Shown piece by piece: positions 42,456 through 50,475 of a DNA stretch of 57,220 nucleotides. The notes below the pieces were generated by a model. The model was given only the letters and a program-made list of their open reading frames with translations. It did not search any database and had not been told where the DNA came from. Location: the NCBI GenBank assembly GCA_026394265.1, contig JAPKYO010000070.1, positions 1-57,220 of the forward strand, read 5' to 3'. Source of the DNA: Candidatus Bathyarchaeota archaeon. Lineage in GTDB: Archaea > Thermoproteota > Bathyarchaeia > TCS64. The translations under genes were made by a program, and so were the position numbers. Each line of letters starts with the position of its first letter. Position 1 is the first letter of the stretch.

Positions 42456-43670
42456 ATGGCGAAAGAGGACGAACACCTCGAAGAGTCGAAGGCCCTCTAC
42501 CTCGCCGGCGCGAGCCAATCCATCCCAGACACGATCATCGACAGGTTTACCGGCACGATAGCCGTCGCCGTCGGCGCAAACGTGGCAGAGTCGGGGCTGA
42601 TAAACGGGGGCAGGCAGCTCGCCCTGACCCTACCCCAGGTCATCTTCGGGGGCCTCGCAGACCAGCTCGGGAAGAAGAAAATAATCATCGCGGGGCGCGT
42701 CCTCAGTGGACTCCTTCTAGCAGTACTCGCCTTCGTGGGCACGCCATTCTGGCTACTCATACTCGTCCTGGCGGTGAGCGTCGCGATCGCCATGGCACAG
42801 CCCGCTTGGGGTAGCCTAGTTGCCGACTACGCCGGCGAGCTGCGCAGGGGAACGATAATCGGCAGGATCAACAGCGTCGCCCAGATAGGCGGCCTCGCCG
42901 CGATGGTGACGGCGCTCCTAATCACCCTCAACCAGACCGGCCCAATGAGCATGGCCTCCTTCACCCCGCTCCTCCTTCTCGCCTCCGCCTCGAGCTTCGC
43001 CTCCGCCATCCTCATTTCCCTAACAGAGGAGAGGGCACCAACCGGCGAGAGGCGGCGCAACCTCGACTTCGGATCCCTCTTCGGGGACAAGGACCTGAAG
43101 AGGTTCCTCATCGTCAGCTTCGTCTTCGGATTCGGCGCCGCGACGGCGTCCCCGTTCTTCTCCTACATCACAGTGGGGAAGCTTGGGATGAGCATCTGGC
43201 AGATCGCCGCGAGCGCAGCCGCGAACCTCGCCTTCAACGTCGTCGGCCAGAGGGTCTTCGGCAGGATAATTGACAGGGTTGGGAGGCGCCCCGTGATAGT
43301 CTTCAGCCGCGTAGGCATGGCGGCCTCCACGCTCGTCTACGCCTTCGCCACGAACTGGGTCCAGATAGTCGCCATCGAGGCATTCGTCGGGATCGAGCTA
43401 GCCGCCTGGGCCTGCGGGCAGTCGACGTTCATAATAGACATAGCGCCGTCGAGGCTCAGAGCCACGTATCTCGCCGCGAGCATGACGGCGGTGGGCGTCT
43501 CCAACTTCCTCGGCTCCTACATCATGGGGACACTCTCGAAGGGGTTCATCGCCTCGACCGACTACGCGGCGATAAGCATGGCGCTCCTCTTCACCGCGGT
43601 CCTCCGCTTCACCTTCGGCTTCCTCTTCTTCACGGTCAGGGAGTCGAAGCCTACCTCGCAAGCTAGATAA
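42456..43670 (+). CDS. Major facilitator superfamily transporter
   Basis: A 404-residue, about 11-12-span membrane protein. Family signs: LPQVIFGGLADQLGKKKIII (the loop 2-3 GxxxDxxGxKK motif), RGTIIGRINSVAQIGGLAAM, and in the second half GRIIDRVGRRPVIVFSRVG. The short charged N-terminus is cytoplasmic. Substrate unknown; the two-halves GD motifs suit drug or small-molecule/H+ antiport. The transposon inserted about 50 bases upstream may have changed its promoter: CTTCATATAAGC near 42421 is the likely TATA box and is untouched. Confidence 0.88.
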   Translation: MAKEDEHLEESKALYLAGASQSIPDTIIDRFTGTIAVAVGANVAESGLINGGRQLALTLPQVIFGGLADQLGKKKIIIAGRVLSGLLLAVLAFVGTPFWLLILVLAVSVAIAMAQPAWGSLVADYAGELRRGTIIGRINSVAQIGGLAAMVTALLITLNQTGPMSMASFTPLLLLASASSFASAILISLTEERAPTGERRRNLDFGSLFGDKDLKRFLIVSFVFGFGAATASPFFSYITVGKLGMSIWQIAASAAANLAFNVVGQRVFGRIIDRVGRRPVIVFSRVGMAASTLVYAFATNWVQIVAIEAFVGIELAAWACGQSTFIIDIAPSRLRATYLAASMTAVGVSNFLGSYIMGTLSKGFIASTDYAAISMALLFTAVLRFTFGFLFFTVRESKPTSQAR

Positions 43671-43703
43671 GCCCCAGCGGCGCGAGTCTCACCAGTGAGT
43701 GTT

Positions 43704-44336
43704 ATGGAGATAAAATGGCTCGGCCACTCTAGCTGGATGCTCAAGGCGGCGGGTAAGGTCATCTATATAGACCCCTATGAGGGCGAGTACACGCAGAAGG
43801 GAGACATAGTCATCTCAAGCCACTCCCACCAGGACCACTGCAAGGAGGACAAGATCAAGGCGGCTGTGGGCCCCTCCACGACCTTCATCGCCCCCGCAGA
43901 CTGCGCCAAGGTGGGGATCAAACCAACGTCCCTCAAGCCCGGCGACAAGATCAAGATCGGAGACGTCGAAGTCGAAGCCGTCGAGGCATACAACATGAAA
44001 AGAATGAGGAGCCCCGAGGTGCCCTTCCACCCGAAGGGCTTCGGCGTCGGCTACCTCATACGCGTCGAGGGCAAGACAGTCTACCACACGGGGGACACCG
44101 AGTTCGTTCCCGAGCTGAGGAAGCTGAAGGGGATCGACGTGATGCTCTGCGCCACGGGGGGCACCTACACGATGGACAACGACGAGGCCGCCGAACTCGC
44201 CCTCGCCATAAAGCCCAAGGTCGCAATACCCATGCACATCTGGGACACCGACCCCACCATCTTCAAGAAGAAGGTGGAGGCGGGTGGAGCCACCAAGGTC
44301 ACTATACTGAAGCCGGGCGACGCCTTCAAACTCTAG
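43704..44336 (+). CDS. Metallo-beta-lactamase-fold hydrolase (UPF0173-like)
   Basis: About 210 residues. MEIKWLGHSSWMLKAAGKVI, YIDPYEG, then the metal motif SSHSHQDHCKEDK, and VYHTGDTEFVPELRKLKGID. The HxHxDH motif (HSHQDH) binds two metals for hydrolysis. The fold covers many substrates; small members like this one are often of unknown function. ATG 43704 preferred over GTG 43695. Its stop shares bases with the peptidase stop on the opposite strand. Confidence 0.87.
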   Translation: MEIKWLGHSSWMLKAAGKVIYIDPYEGEYTQKGDIVISSHSHQDHCKEDKIKAAVGPSTTFIAPADCAKVGIKPTSLKPGDKIKIGDVEVEAVEAYNMKRMRSPEVPFHPKGFGVGYLIRVEGKTVYHTGDTEFVPELRKLKGIDVMLCATGGTYTMDNDEAAELALAIKPKVAIPMHIWDTDPTIFKKKVEAGGATKVTILKPGDAFKL

Positions 44337-45772
44337 TCTTTCTTCCCCCACATTTCGAGTGGAGGCTTCGCGTCGGCGGGCAGTGGACTCCGGTAGGTCT
44401 TACCCATCGTCCGCTTCACCTGCTCCTCCTTCGCCTTCTTCAGCAGTTCGGGTTTTGTTAGGAGGTCAATGGTTGAGGCTGCGATGATCTTGGAGGCAAA
44501 TATGAGGCTCTTGTGGCCGATGCCCGTGCCGGAGGCGGCGACGTTCATCCAGCTGTGCCCCGGGGTGCCGAGGGGCCACGTCGCCGTGGAGAACTCCATC
44601 GTGGGGGCCTTCCAGCTAACGTCGCTCACATCCGTGGATCCGTGGCTGACCTCCCCCTCGTCCCACGCGTCGGGGATGCTCTCGTCCATGATGACGCCCT
44701 CCAGCTTCTCCCAGCCGGGACGCTTCGACTTCCGCAGTGAGTCCCTCTTCTGCTCGGCGGGGACGTTCTTCGATAGCTCCGTTGCGAAGGCCATCTCCTC
44801 CTTGCTCCACTTCGGCGCACCGATGAGGCGCATGTTCTCTTCGACTAGGTCGCTGAGCGCCTTGCTCGGTATCTTGTTGTAGACGGCCTTGAGGAACTCG
44901 ATCTTCATCGTGGTCTCCGTCATGAGGGTGGCACCCTCGGCTATCTTGAGGATGCGTGCGTAGATGCTGTCGACTTGATCCCTCTCTGGGGCGCGTATGA
45001 GGTACCAGCTCCGGGCGTAGTCTGGGACGACGTTCGGTTGGCCTCCCCCCGCCTCGATGACGTAGTGCATCCGGGCGTCCTGTATGACGTGTTCGCGGAG
45101 GTAGTTGGTGCCTATGTTCATGAGTTCGACGGCGTCGAGGGCGCTCCTGCCCTGTTCAGGGCTGCCTGCGGCGTGGCTTGTCTTGCCGTAGAAGTGGAAC
45201 TTGACGCTGTTGTTGGCTAGGCTGCTGCCGAGGCCGCCGTAGTTCATGGCGCCGGGGTGGTGGCTGAGGACGGCTTCGACGCCGTCGAAGACTCCGCCGC
45301 GGACCATCCAGACCTTGCCGCTGCCGCTCTCCTCGGCGGGGGTGCCGTAGAACTTTATGGTGCCCTTGATGTGGTTCTTCTCCATCGCGTACCGTGCCGC
45401 GATGACCCCCGCCATGCCGGAGGCGCCGTGGATGTTGTGGCCGCAGCCGTGGCCGTTCCCGCCCTCGACTATGGGCTCCCTCACGGGCACCTTCTTCTGT
45501 GATACACCCATGAGGGCGTCGTACTCCCCCATGACGCCGATGACGGGGCCACCCTTCCCCCAGGTAGCGACGAAGGCCGTGGGCATTCCCGCGACCCCAC
45601 GCTCGACCCCGAAGCCATGCCCTTCAAGGGTATCGGAAAGGAGCTTCGCGGACCTGTGCTCGATGAAGCCGAGCTCCGTGTAATCCCAGACCTTGTCGCT
45701 GACCTCTATGACCCTCTTCTCGTTCTCGTCGACCCAGGAGAGGGCGTCCCGCTTCGCCTTTTCTAGGCTCAT
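44333..45772 (-). CDS. M20-family amidohydrolase (AbgB-like)
   Basis: A 479-residue zinc amidohydrolase. GGNGHGCGHNIHGASGMAGV holds the first metal ligands, PAEESGSGKVWMVRGGVFDG the acidic ligand, VLSHHPGAMNY and FYGKTSHAAGSPEQGRSALD the dimerisation lid, and SWMNVAASGTGIGHKSLIFA the last histidine. Matches the p-aminobenzoyl-glutamate hydrolase B group, longer than simple aminoacylases. Natural substrate unknown; a peptide or folate breakdown product is likely. Next to other hydrolases on this side of the window. Confidence 0.88.
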   Translation of the reverse strand: MSLEKAKRDALSWVDENEKRVIEVSDKVWDYTELGFIEHRSAKLLSDTLEGHGFGVERGVAGMPTAFVATWGKGGPVIGVMGEYDALMGVSQKKVPVREPIVEGGNGHGCGHNIHGASGMAGVIAARYAMEKNHIKGTIKFYGTPAEESGSGKVWMVRGGVFDGVEAVLSHHPGAMNYGGLGSSLANNSVKFHFYGKTSHAAGSPEQGRSALDAVELMNIGTNYLREHVIQDARMHYVIEAGGGQPNVVPDYARSWYLIRAPERDQVDSIYARILKIAEGATLMTETTMKIEFLKAVYNKIPSKALSDLVEENMRLIGAPKWSKEEMAFATELSKNVPAEQKRDSLRKSKRPGWEKLEGVIMDESIPDAWDEGEVSHGSTDVSDVSWKAPTMEFSTATWPLGTPGHSWMNVAASGTGIGHKSLIFASKIIAASTIDLLTKPELLKKAKEEQVKRTMGKTYRSPLPADAKPPLEMWGKKD

Positions 45773-45813
45773 GAAGAATAATTAATTCCGTGGTTCTATA
45801 ATAGGCTAGCCCG

Positions 45814-46344
45814 CTAGATGCCAAGGATCTTCAGTATCTCGCGCCTGCGGACCACCCTGTAGGCGGGGTGGTAGGCGTCCCTGTACTGCTGGGTGTGGTG
45901 CATGGGCTGGGGCTTCGCCCTGTCGAGCGCCTTGTTTATGGCGTCGACCTCGCTGTGCTCGAAGTCGAGCTGGCCCGACCAGACGAGCTCGGCGAAGGCG
46001 TCCCACGATTCGAGGAAGGCGGCTGGGTTGCCGGTGATTTCGGATTCCCGCATCGCCTCCATGAGCTTGTTGAGGGGGTAGTCTTCCCGGATGAATGGGC
46101 GGAGGTTGACCCTGGCGATCGAGCCGTCGAGGGACACCGACTCCATGAGGGGGTCGCCGGGCTGATCCTTCGGGTCGACGCTGTTCGCCTCGCCCTGCAG
46201 GTAGTCCCAAGCACCGGGCCCCATTATGTGGCCGACGCCGAAGACCCCCTGATAGAGCAGCTTGTAGACGTCCCTCGCCCTCATCTCGGGCCTGGCCGCC
46301 TTGTGCTCCCCCACGAGTTCGGCGACCCGCCTCCAGGACCCCAT
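45814..46344 (-). CDS. Hypothetical conserved protein (176 residues)
   Basis: Starts MGSWRRVAELVGEHKAARPE. A middle motif DVYKLLYQGVFGVGHIMGPG and VNLRPFIREDYPLNKLMEAM look conserved, with His and Asp that may be catalytic, and a basic tail RRREILKILGI. I think I have seen this family in bacteria and archaea but cannot name it. ATG start, TAG stop. Divergent to the aspartoacylase-like gene. Confidence 0.65.
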   Translation of the reverse strand: MGSWRRVAELVGEHKAARPEMRARDVYKLLYQGVFGVGHIMGPGAWDYLQGEANSVDPKDQPGDPLMESVSLDGSIARVNLRPFIREDYPLNKLMEAMRESEITGNPAAFLESWDAFAELVWSGQLDFEHSEVDAINKALDRAKPQPMHHTQQYRDAYHPAYRVVRRREILKILGI

Positions 46345-46416
46345 ATGGTAGACCGGGCAGAATCTCCGATTTAAGAGCGTCGAGGTTTTAACGGCTCACC
46401 GCCATGCTGAGTGTAG

Positions 46417-47409
46417 ATGTCAATAAGCGTCTTTGGGCACAGGGTCTCACCGAGTCGATCGGAGACGTTCCCCGTGAAGGTCGGGGAGTACGCGGACGGC
46501 ACGCCGATAGGGTTGACCGTCAGGGTCACCGTTGGGACGCGGGACGGGCCGAGGATGGCCATGCTTGGCCTCCAGCACGGGGACGAGTACGGGGGCATGG
46601 AGATCAGTAACAGGGTCTTCGACGGCGTGGACCCTGAGGAGTTCAGGGGCTCCCTGATATCGATCCCCGTCTCCAACCCGCTGGCGTTCAACGCGGCGGA
46701 GCGGGCCTCCCCTCCCCCGATGGGGTACGAGAACCTGAACATGAACAGGGTCTGGCCAGGTGACCCGAAGGGGCTACTCATGGAGAGGATCGTCGCCCAG
46801 ATCTGGGAGCAGGTGATCAAGGACTCGGATGTGGTCGTGGACCTCCACGAGGGTGGGCGCGCCTTCATGGCGAGGTACATACACGCGAGGGGGACGCCGG
46901 AGACCGAGAGGCTCGTCGGCGAGCACAACAAGAGGCTCTACAGGCTCTTCGGGCAGGGCGTCCCCGTCCTCGGAGGCGTCAATACGCGCCCAAGCATGAT
47001 GGGAAGCCTCAGCATCCAGGCCGGGCTAGTCGGCGTCCCTACACTCAGCCCCGAGCTGGGGGGCGGCAGCCGCCTCTGGGAGGACCTCGTCCAGACCGGC
47101 GCCCAGGGTGTAAAGAACGTGATGATAGGGCTTGGTATGTTGAACGAGGAGCCGGTCGGCTCAGACTCAGAGCAGCTTGTGAGTGACGGGAGCAGCTGGC
47201 CGAAGACGCAGCACGGCGGCGTCATGTATAACTGCTGCGAGTTGGGCGCGGTCGTCGAGGAGGGAACTCTCCTCGGCGTCTTGAAGGATACGGCGGGGCG
47301 GGTCATTGAGGAGTGCAGGGCGCCGTATAGGTCGGTAATCTTCGACACGAGGTACCAGCCCACGGTCTACCCGGGGGACTGGACGTTCCACTGCGGCAGG
47401 CTAGTCTAG
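46417..47409 (+). CDS. Succinylglutamate desuccinylase/aspartoacylase family hydrolase
   Basis: A 330-residue zinc carboxypeptidase-fold enzyme. LGLQHGDEYGGMEISNRVFD gives zinc ligands H and E; DVVVDLHEGG gives the second histidine; ENLNMNRVWPGDPKG holds the substrate arginine; SPELGGGSRLWED is near the catalytic glutamate. It cleaves N-acyl or ester bonds of amino-acid derivatives. Ends in CTAGTCTAG, where its stop and that of the ferredoxin gene on the other strand overlap. Confidence 0.85.
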   Translation: MSISVFGHRVSPSRSETFPVKVGEYADGTPIGLTVRVTVGTRDGPRMAMLGLQHGDEYGGMEISNRVFDGVDPEEFRGSLISIPVSNPLAFNAAERASPPPMGYENLNMNRVWPGDPKGLLMERIVAQIWEQVIKDSDVVVDLHEGGRAFMARYIHARGTPETERLVGEHNKRLYRLFGQGVPVLGGVNTRPSMMGSLSIQAGLVGVPTLSPELGGGSRLWEDLVQTGAQGVKNVMIGLGMLNEEPVGSDSEQLVSDGSSWPKTQHGGVMYNCCELGAVVEEGTLLGVLKDTAGRVIEECRAPYRSVIFDTRYQPTVYPGDWTFHCGRLV

Positions 47410-48066
47410 GGCCTTTTTCCTGTCGACGAGCTTGATGGCGCCTGTTGGGCAGGTGGAGGCGCAGAGGCCGCATCCCAGGCACCGGGACGCGTCGTACCTC
47501 TTGGCTCCGTTGAGCACGTGTCGTGCGCCGAGGGTGCACCGCTTCACGCACTTCCCGCAGTTTATGCACTTGGCGTCGTCATCCTCCGCAATGAGCTTCG
47601 AGGTGAGCACCTGCGTCGTTATGCCGTGGTCCACTATGCCGCCGAGGGTGTGGCAGCAGCAGGTGCAGCAGCTGCAGATGAGCTGAGGCGCCTCCTCTCC
47701 CTTGAAGACGTATGCCATGTGTACGAGGCCCGCCTCGTGACTACGACGGAGCGCAGCTAGAGCCTCCTCGACGCCGACCCTACGGGAGTTGTTGTCGGGC
47801 CACTTCTCGGCGTAGTCGGGGCCGACGTTGACGGCTAGGCAGGTGTCGAGGGGCGAGTTGCAGTTGTGGTGGAGCTTGCGGCACCCACAGTCCTGCAGGA
47901 AGATGTTCTCCGAGCCTCTGAGTATCTTCTCCACCTCGCCGAGGTCGAGTACCCTGTGCTCCGCCTCTATCTCGACGTTGACGGGTATGGCCTCGGCTGA
48001 GGTGAGCTCCGAGGCGATATCCCTGAGTTCCTTCTCGGAGTAGTAGCGGCTCCTCGTTTTCGCCAT
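47401..48066 (-). CDS. 4Fe-4S ferredoxin-type protein with an extra cysteine domain
   Basis: A 221-residue protein (ATG 48064-48066). The N-terminal half carries a cysteine-rich site: FLQDCGCRKLHHNCNSPLDT, then LICSCCTCCCHTLGGI. The C-terminal half is a 2[4Fe-4S] ferredoxin: KCINCGKCVKRCTLGA and RCLGCGLCASTCPTGAIKL. It likely passes electrons or senses redox or metals. Its start overlaps the stop of the SRPBCC gene by one base, so they are one operon under the palindrome at 48593. Confidence 0.88.
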   Translation of the reverse strand: MAKTRSRYYSEKELRDIASELTSAEAIPVNVEIEAEHRVLDLGEVEKILRGSENIFLQDCGCRKLHHNCNSPLDTCLAVNVGPDYAEKWPDNNSRRVGVEEALAALRRSHEAGLVHMAYVFKGEEAPQLICSCCTCCCHTLGGIVDHGITTQVLTSKLIAEDDDAKCINCGKCVKRCTLGARHVLNGAKRYDASRCLGCGLCASTCPTGAIKLVDRKKALD

Positions 48067-48554
48067 TAGAAGAATCCCTTCCTGAGGTTGACGTCGTACT
48101 CTAGGTAGGCTTTGAGGCAGCAGCTCATGTTCATCCACCCCGAGCAGTTCGAGTAGGAGCCCTGCAGCCCGTCCTCGGTGGGGTGCCACTCGCCCTCGAC
48201 TATCTTGACGAGCGTCTCGTTCTTGTTGATGGATTCGAAGATGAGTTCGACGGTGGTGTCGTATCCGCCTGGGTGGGGCATCTTGCCCTCCTCGGGGGCG
48301 TAGGTGCCCTCGCCCGCCGCCCACTTGAACCTGATCAGCTTGTTTGGGATCATCTTCTGGACCTTGACGGGGACGGTCTCGCTCTGGCCCGCCATGTCTG
48401 CGAAGGTCCAGAGGACCGTCCGCCCCTCATCGAGGGTGCCGTCGGAGCCCCCGGAGGTGAAGTATGCGCTCAGTTTCTTCGGGTTGTAGACGGCGTCGAA
48501 TACCTCGGCTAGGGGTTTCTGTATCTTGGCTTGGACCTGGAATTTGAGCTTCAT
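48066..48554 (-). CDS. SRPBCC (AHSA1-type) ligand-binding domain protein
   Basis: A 162-residue START/Bet v1-like protein: MKLKFQVQAKIQKPLAEVFD, AVYNPKKLSAYFTSGGSDG, TVLWTFADM, TYAPEEGKMPHPGGYDTTVE and a C-terminal helix. Such proteins are often encoded next to ArsR-family repressors, as here, and bind small hydrophobic ligands. The start at ATG 48554 fits the family. A palindromic operator lies 39 bases upstream. First gene of a two-gene operon. Confidence 0.87.
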   Translation of the reverse strand: MKLKFQVQAKIQKPLAEVFDAVYNPKKLSAYFTSGGSDGTLDEGRTVLWTFADMAGQSETVPVKVQKMIPNKLIRFKWAAGEGTYAPEEGKMPHPGGYDTTVELIFESINKNETLVKIVEGEWHPTEDGLQGSYSNCSGWMNMSCCLKAYLEYDVNLRKGFF

Positions 48555-48592
48555 CTCGGATTCCTCTTGGTTGATGTTTGGGGGAAGGAATA

Positions 48593-48618
48593 TATATGTT
48601 ATACTATTGTAACATATA
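48593..48618. promoter_or_regulatory. Palindromic operator between SRPBCC and ArsR genes
   Basis: The left arm TATATGTTA (48593-48601) and right arm TAACATATA (48610-48618) are exact inverse repeats around 8 bases. It lies in the divergent promoter and overlaps the TATA elements, so ArsR binding would shut off both directions. Confidence 0.8.
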
Positions 48619-48633
48619 CTGGTGGGGGGTAGG

Positions 48634-48960
48634 ATGTCCGAGGTTAAGGGGCAAGAGCGCGTCTTCAAGGCGCTCGCAGACGGCACGAGGCGCGAGATAC
48701 TCGACCTCCTCCGAGACCAGCCGAGGACCACGGGCGACATCTGCCAACACTTCGCCGCCCTCGACCGCTGCACCGTCATGCAGCACCTCGGGGTCCTCGA
48801 AAAAGCCGGGCTTGTCATCGTCAAACGGGAGGGGCGCCTCAGGTGGAACTACCTGAACGCGGTCCCGATCAGGGAGGTCTACGACAGGTGGATCAGCCCC
48901 TACGCGTCCACGTCCGTTGAGCTGCTTGCACGTATGAGGCGCGACATGGAGAGCGGGTAA
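48634..48960 (+). CDS. ArsR-family winged-helix repressor
   Basis: A 108-residue repressor: FKALADGTRREILDLLRDQP, then RTTGDICQHFAALDRCTVMQ and HLGVLEKAGLVIVKREGRLR. The recognition helix is DRCTVMQHLGVL. The single cysteines in CQHF and DRC are not a canonical metal site. Divergent to the SRPBCC-ferredoxin operon and probably autoregulated through the 48593 palindrome. ATG 48634 chosen over GTG 48622. Confidence 0.9.
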   Translation: MSEVKGQERVFKALADGTRREILDLLRDQPRTTGDICQHFAALDRCTVMQHLGVLEKAGLVIVKREGRLRWNYLNAVPIREVYDRWISPYASTSVELLARMRRDMESG

Positions 48961-48993
48961 CCATTATCTCCTAGTATGTAGGCGTTTTAAGGC

Positions 48994-49461
48994 ATGGTCA
49001 AAGTTGGCATCATGATCTGTGACAGGAACAGGACCTGCACGGGTAACAAGTGCTTCAAGTCGGTCATCGAGAGGGATGGTGTCTTCTCCGAGTACCCCAA
49101 GGATGAGCCGATCGAGGTGGTGGGCTGGATGGCGTGCGGCGGCTGCCCGGGGGAGCGCCTCGAGGCCGCCCCCGCGGACATGAAGAAGTACGGCGCAGAG
49201 GTCATCCTCCTCGCAAGCTGCTACCTCGCCGGGTACCCCATCTGCCCATACATCGAGGATCACAAGAAGTACATCGAGAACGTCGTCGGGCTCCCCGTCA
49301 AGGTGGGGACACACCCGATGCCGGCGAACTACGTCAAGATGCACGCGAAGGCGGGGGACTGGAAGAGGGACGGCGCAGACAAGTGGCTCAAGCTCATCAC
49401 GGGGAGCCAGGATGACGCCGACAAGTACGACTCCACAAACCCCAACTTCCTGAAAAAGTAA
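48994..49461 (+). CDS. CGGC-domain metal-binding protein
   Basis: A 155-residue protein of the CGGC family: IMICDRNRTCTGNKCFKSVI (first cysteines), VGWMACGGCPGERLEAAPAD (the CGGC motif) and ILLASCYLAGYPICPYIEDH. Cys-rich without transmembrane parts; believed to bind metal. Role unknown. Follows the ArsR gene by 33 bases on the same strand and precedes thioredoxin by 34. Confidence 0.85.
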   Translation: MVKVGIMICDRNRTCTGNKCFKSVIERDGVFSEYPKDEPIEVVGWMACGGCPGERLEAAPADMKKYGAEVILLASCYLAGYPICPYIEDHKKYIENVVGLPVKVGTHPMPANYVKMHAKAGDWKRDGADKWLKLITGSQDDADKYDSTNPNFLKK

Positions 49462-49495
49462 CCACTTTTTAACACGCGGCCCCGAATCATCCCGT

Positions 49496-49915
49496 ATGTC
49501 TGAGGACAGGGAGCTTGAGGAGATCAAGCGCCGCATGCTGGAGAGGATGATGGTTAAACAGTCGACGCCAAGCATCCTCCAGGGCGGCGTCGTCAACGTC
49601 ATCACAGACGCGAACTTCGATAAAGCCGTCTCTGGTGCCCTACGCCCCCTGCTCGTCGACTTCTGGGCCGACTGGTGCATGCCATGCAAGATGATGGCGC
49701 CCGTCGTCGAGACACTGGCCAGGGACTACGCGGGGCGCGCCTACTTCGCGAAGATAAACACGGACCAGAACCGCGCCACGTCGACGAGGTTCAGGGTTAT
49801 GAGCATCCCGAACTTCATACTCTTCAAAGGTGGGAGGCAGGCCGACCAGGTCCTCGGGGCGGTCGGGCGTCAGGGTCTCGAAGCCCTGATCAGGGGCCAC
49901 CTTGAGGGTACTTAG
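49496..49915 (+). CDS. Thioredoxin
   Basis: A 139-residue thioredoxin with a 35-residue helical N-terminal extension. Active site WCMPC at 60-64 (DFWADWCMPCKMMAPVVETL), cis-proline in SIPNFILFKGG. WCMPC instead of WCGPC changes redox potential slightly. It likely serves the redox proteins encoded just upstream. ATG start, TAG stop overlapping the repressor stop on the other strand. Confidence 0.93.
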   Translation: MSEDRELEEIKRRMLERMMVKQSTPSILQGGVVNVITDANFDKAVSGALRPLLVDFWADWCMPCKMMAPVVETLARDYAGRAYFAKINTDQNRATSTRFRVMSIPNFILFKGGRQADQVLGAVGRQGLEALIRGHLEGT

Positions 49916-50286
49916 GGCTTCAGCTTCTTCACGGCGTAGGCAAAGGCCTCAGGCATCGCCTCGTTGAGGGTATACACGAGCTTGTCAACGAGTAGGCCCG
50001 GGAGCTTGTCGCGGTTGATCAGGGGGCAGTAGACGTTCTGCGGAGTGCTGTGCGCTACGATCTTACTCGACACCACCTCCCGGCCCTTCAGGCCCTTGAG
50101 GGCCTTGTTGACGGTGGCTAGGCTGTGTCTACAGCCCTGTGTGGCGAGGCGTTGTCGTATCGCCTTGGCGCTTCCCCCTTCTTTTCCTAGCTCCCAGAGG
50201 CACCCAAGCACCTCCGTTTCCTGCATGGTGAGAAACTTTCTCAGTCCTACCTCTGTGGGATCGTATCCGTTTATTTCAAGAACCAT
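49912..50286 (-). CDS. BlaI/MecI-like winged-helix repressor
   Basis: A 124-residue protein. LTMQETEVLGCLWELGKEGG, SAKAIRQRLATQGCRHSLAT then VNKALKGLKGREVVSSK follow the BlaI pattern, with a C-terminal dimerisation helix (LLVDKLVYTLNEAMPEAF). No BlaR-like sensor is adjacent. The 190 bases upstream (50287-50475) are AT-rich and hold its promoter (TTATTATAAAC near 50335 on the reverse strand) and perhaps operators. Target genes unknown. Confidence 0.8.
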   Translation of the reverse strand: MVLEINGYDPTEVGLRKFLTMQETEVLGCLWELGKEGGSAKAIRQRLATQGCRHSLATVNKALKGLKGREVVSSKIVAHSTPQNVYCPLINRDKLPGLLVDKLVYTLNEAMPEAFAYAVKKLKP

Positions 50287-50475
50287 TTCAGCATCTCTCC
50301 CAGAGTGGGTTCTTCGGTTATTTCATGTGGGCATGTTTATAATAACTTTTTTCTTATTGTAATATTCGATAATAGGTATATTCAGTTGAACATCCATCAT
50401 ATAATAGATAACTGGACGACGCTATTTATCGGCGTCAATGAAAAAATTACGTTATAAAAATCAGGTTGCTACAGG

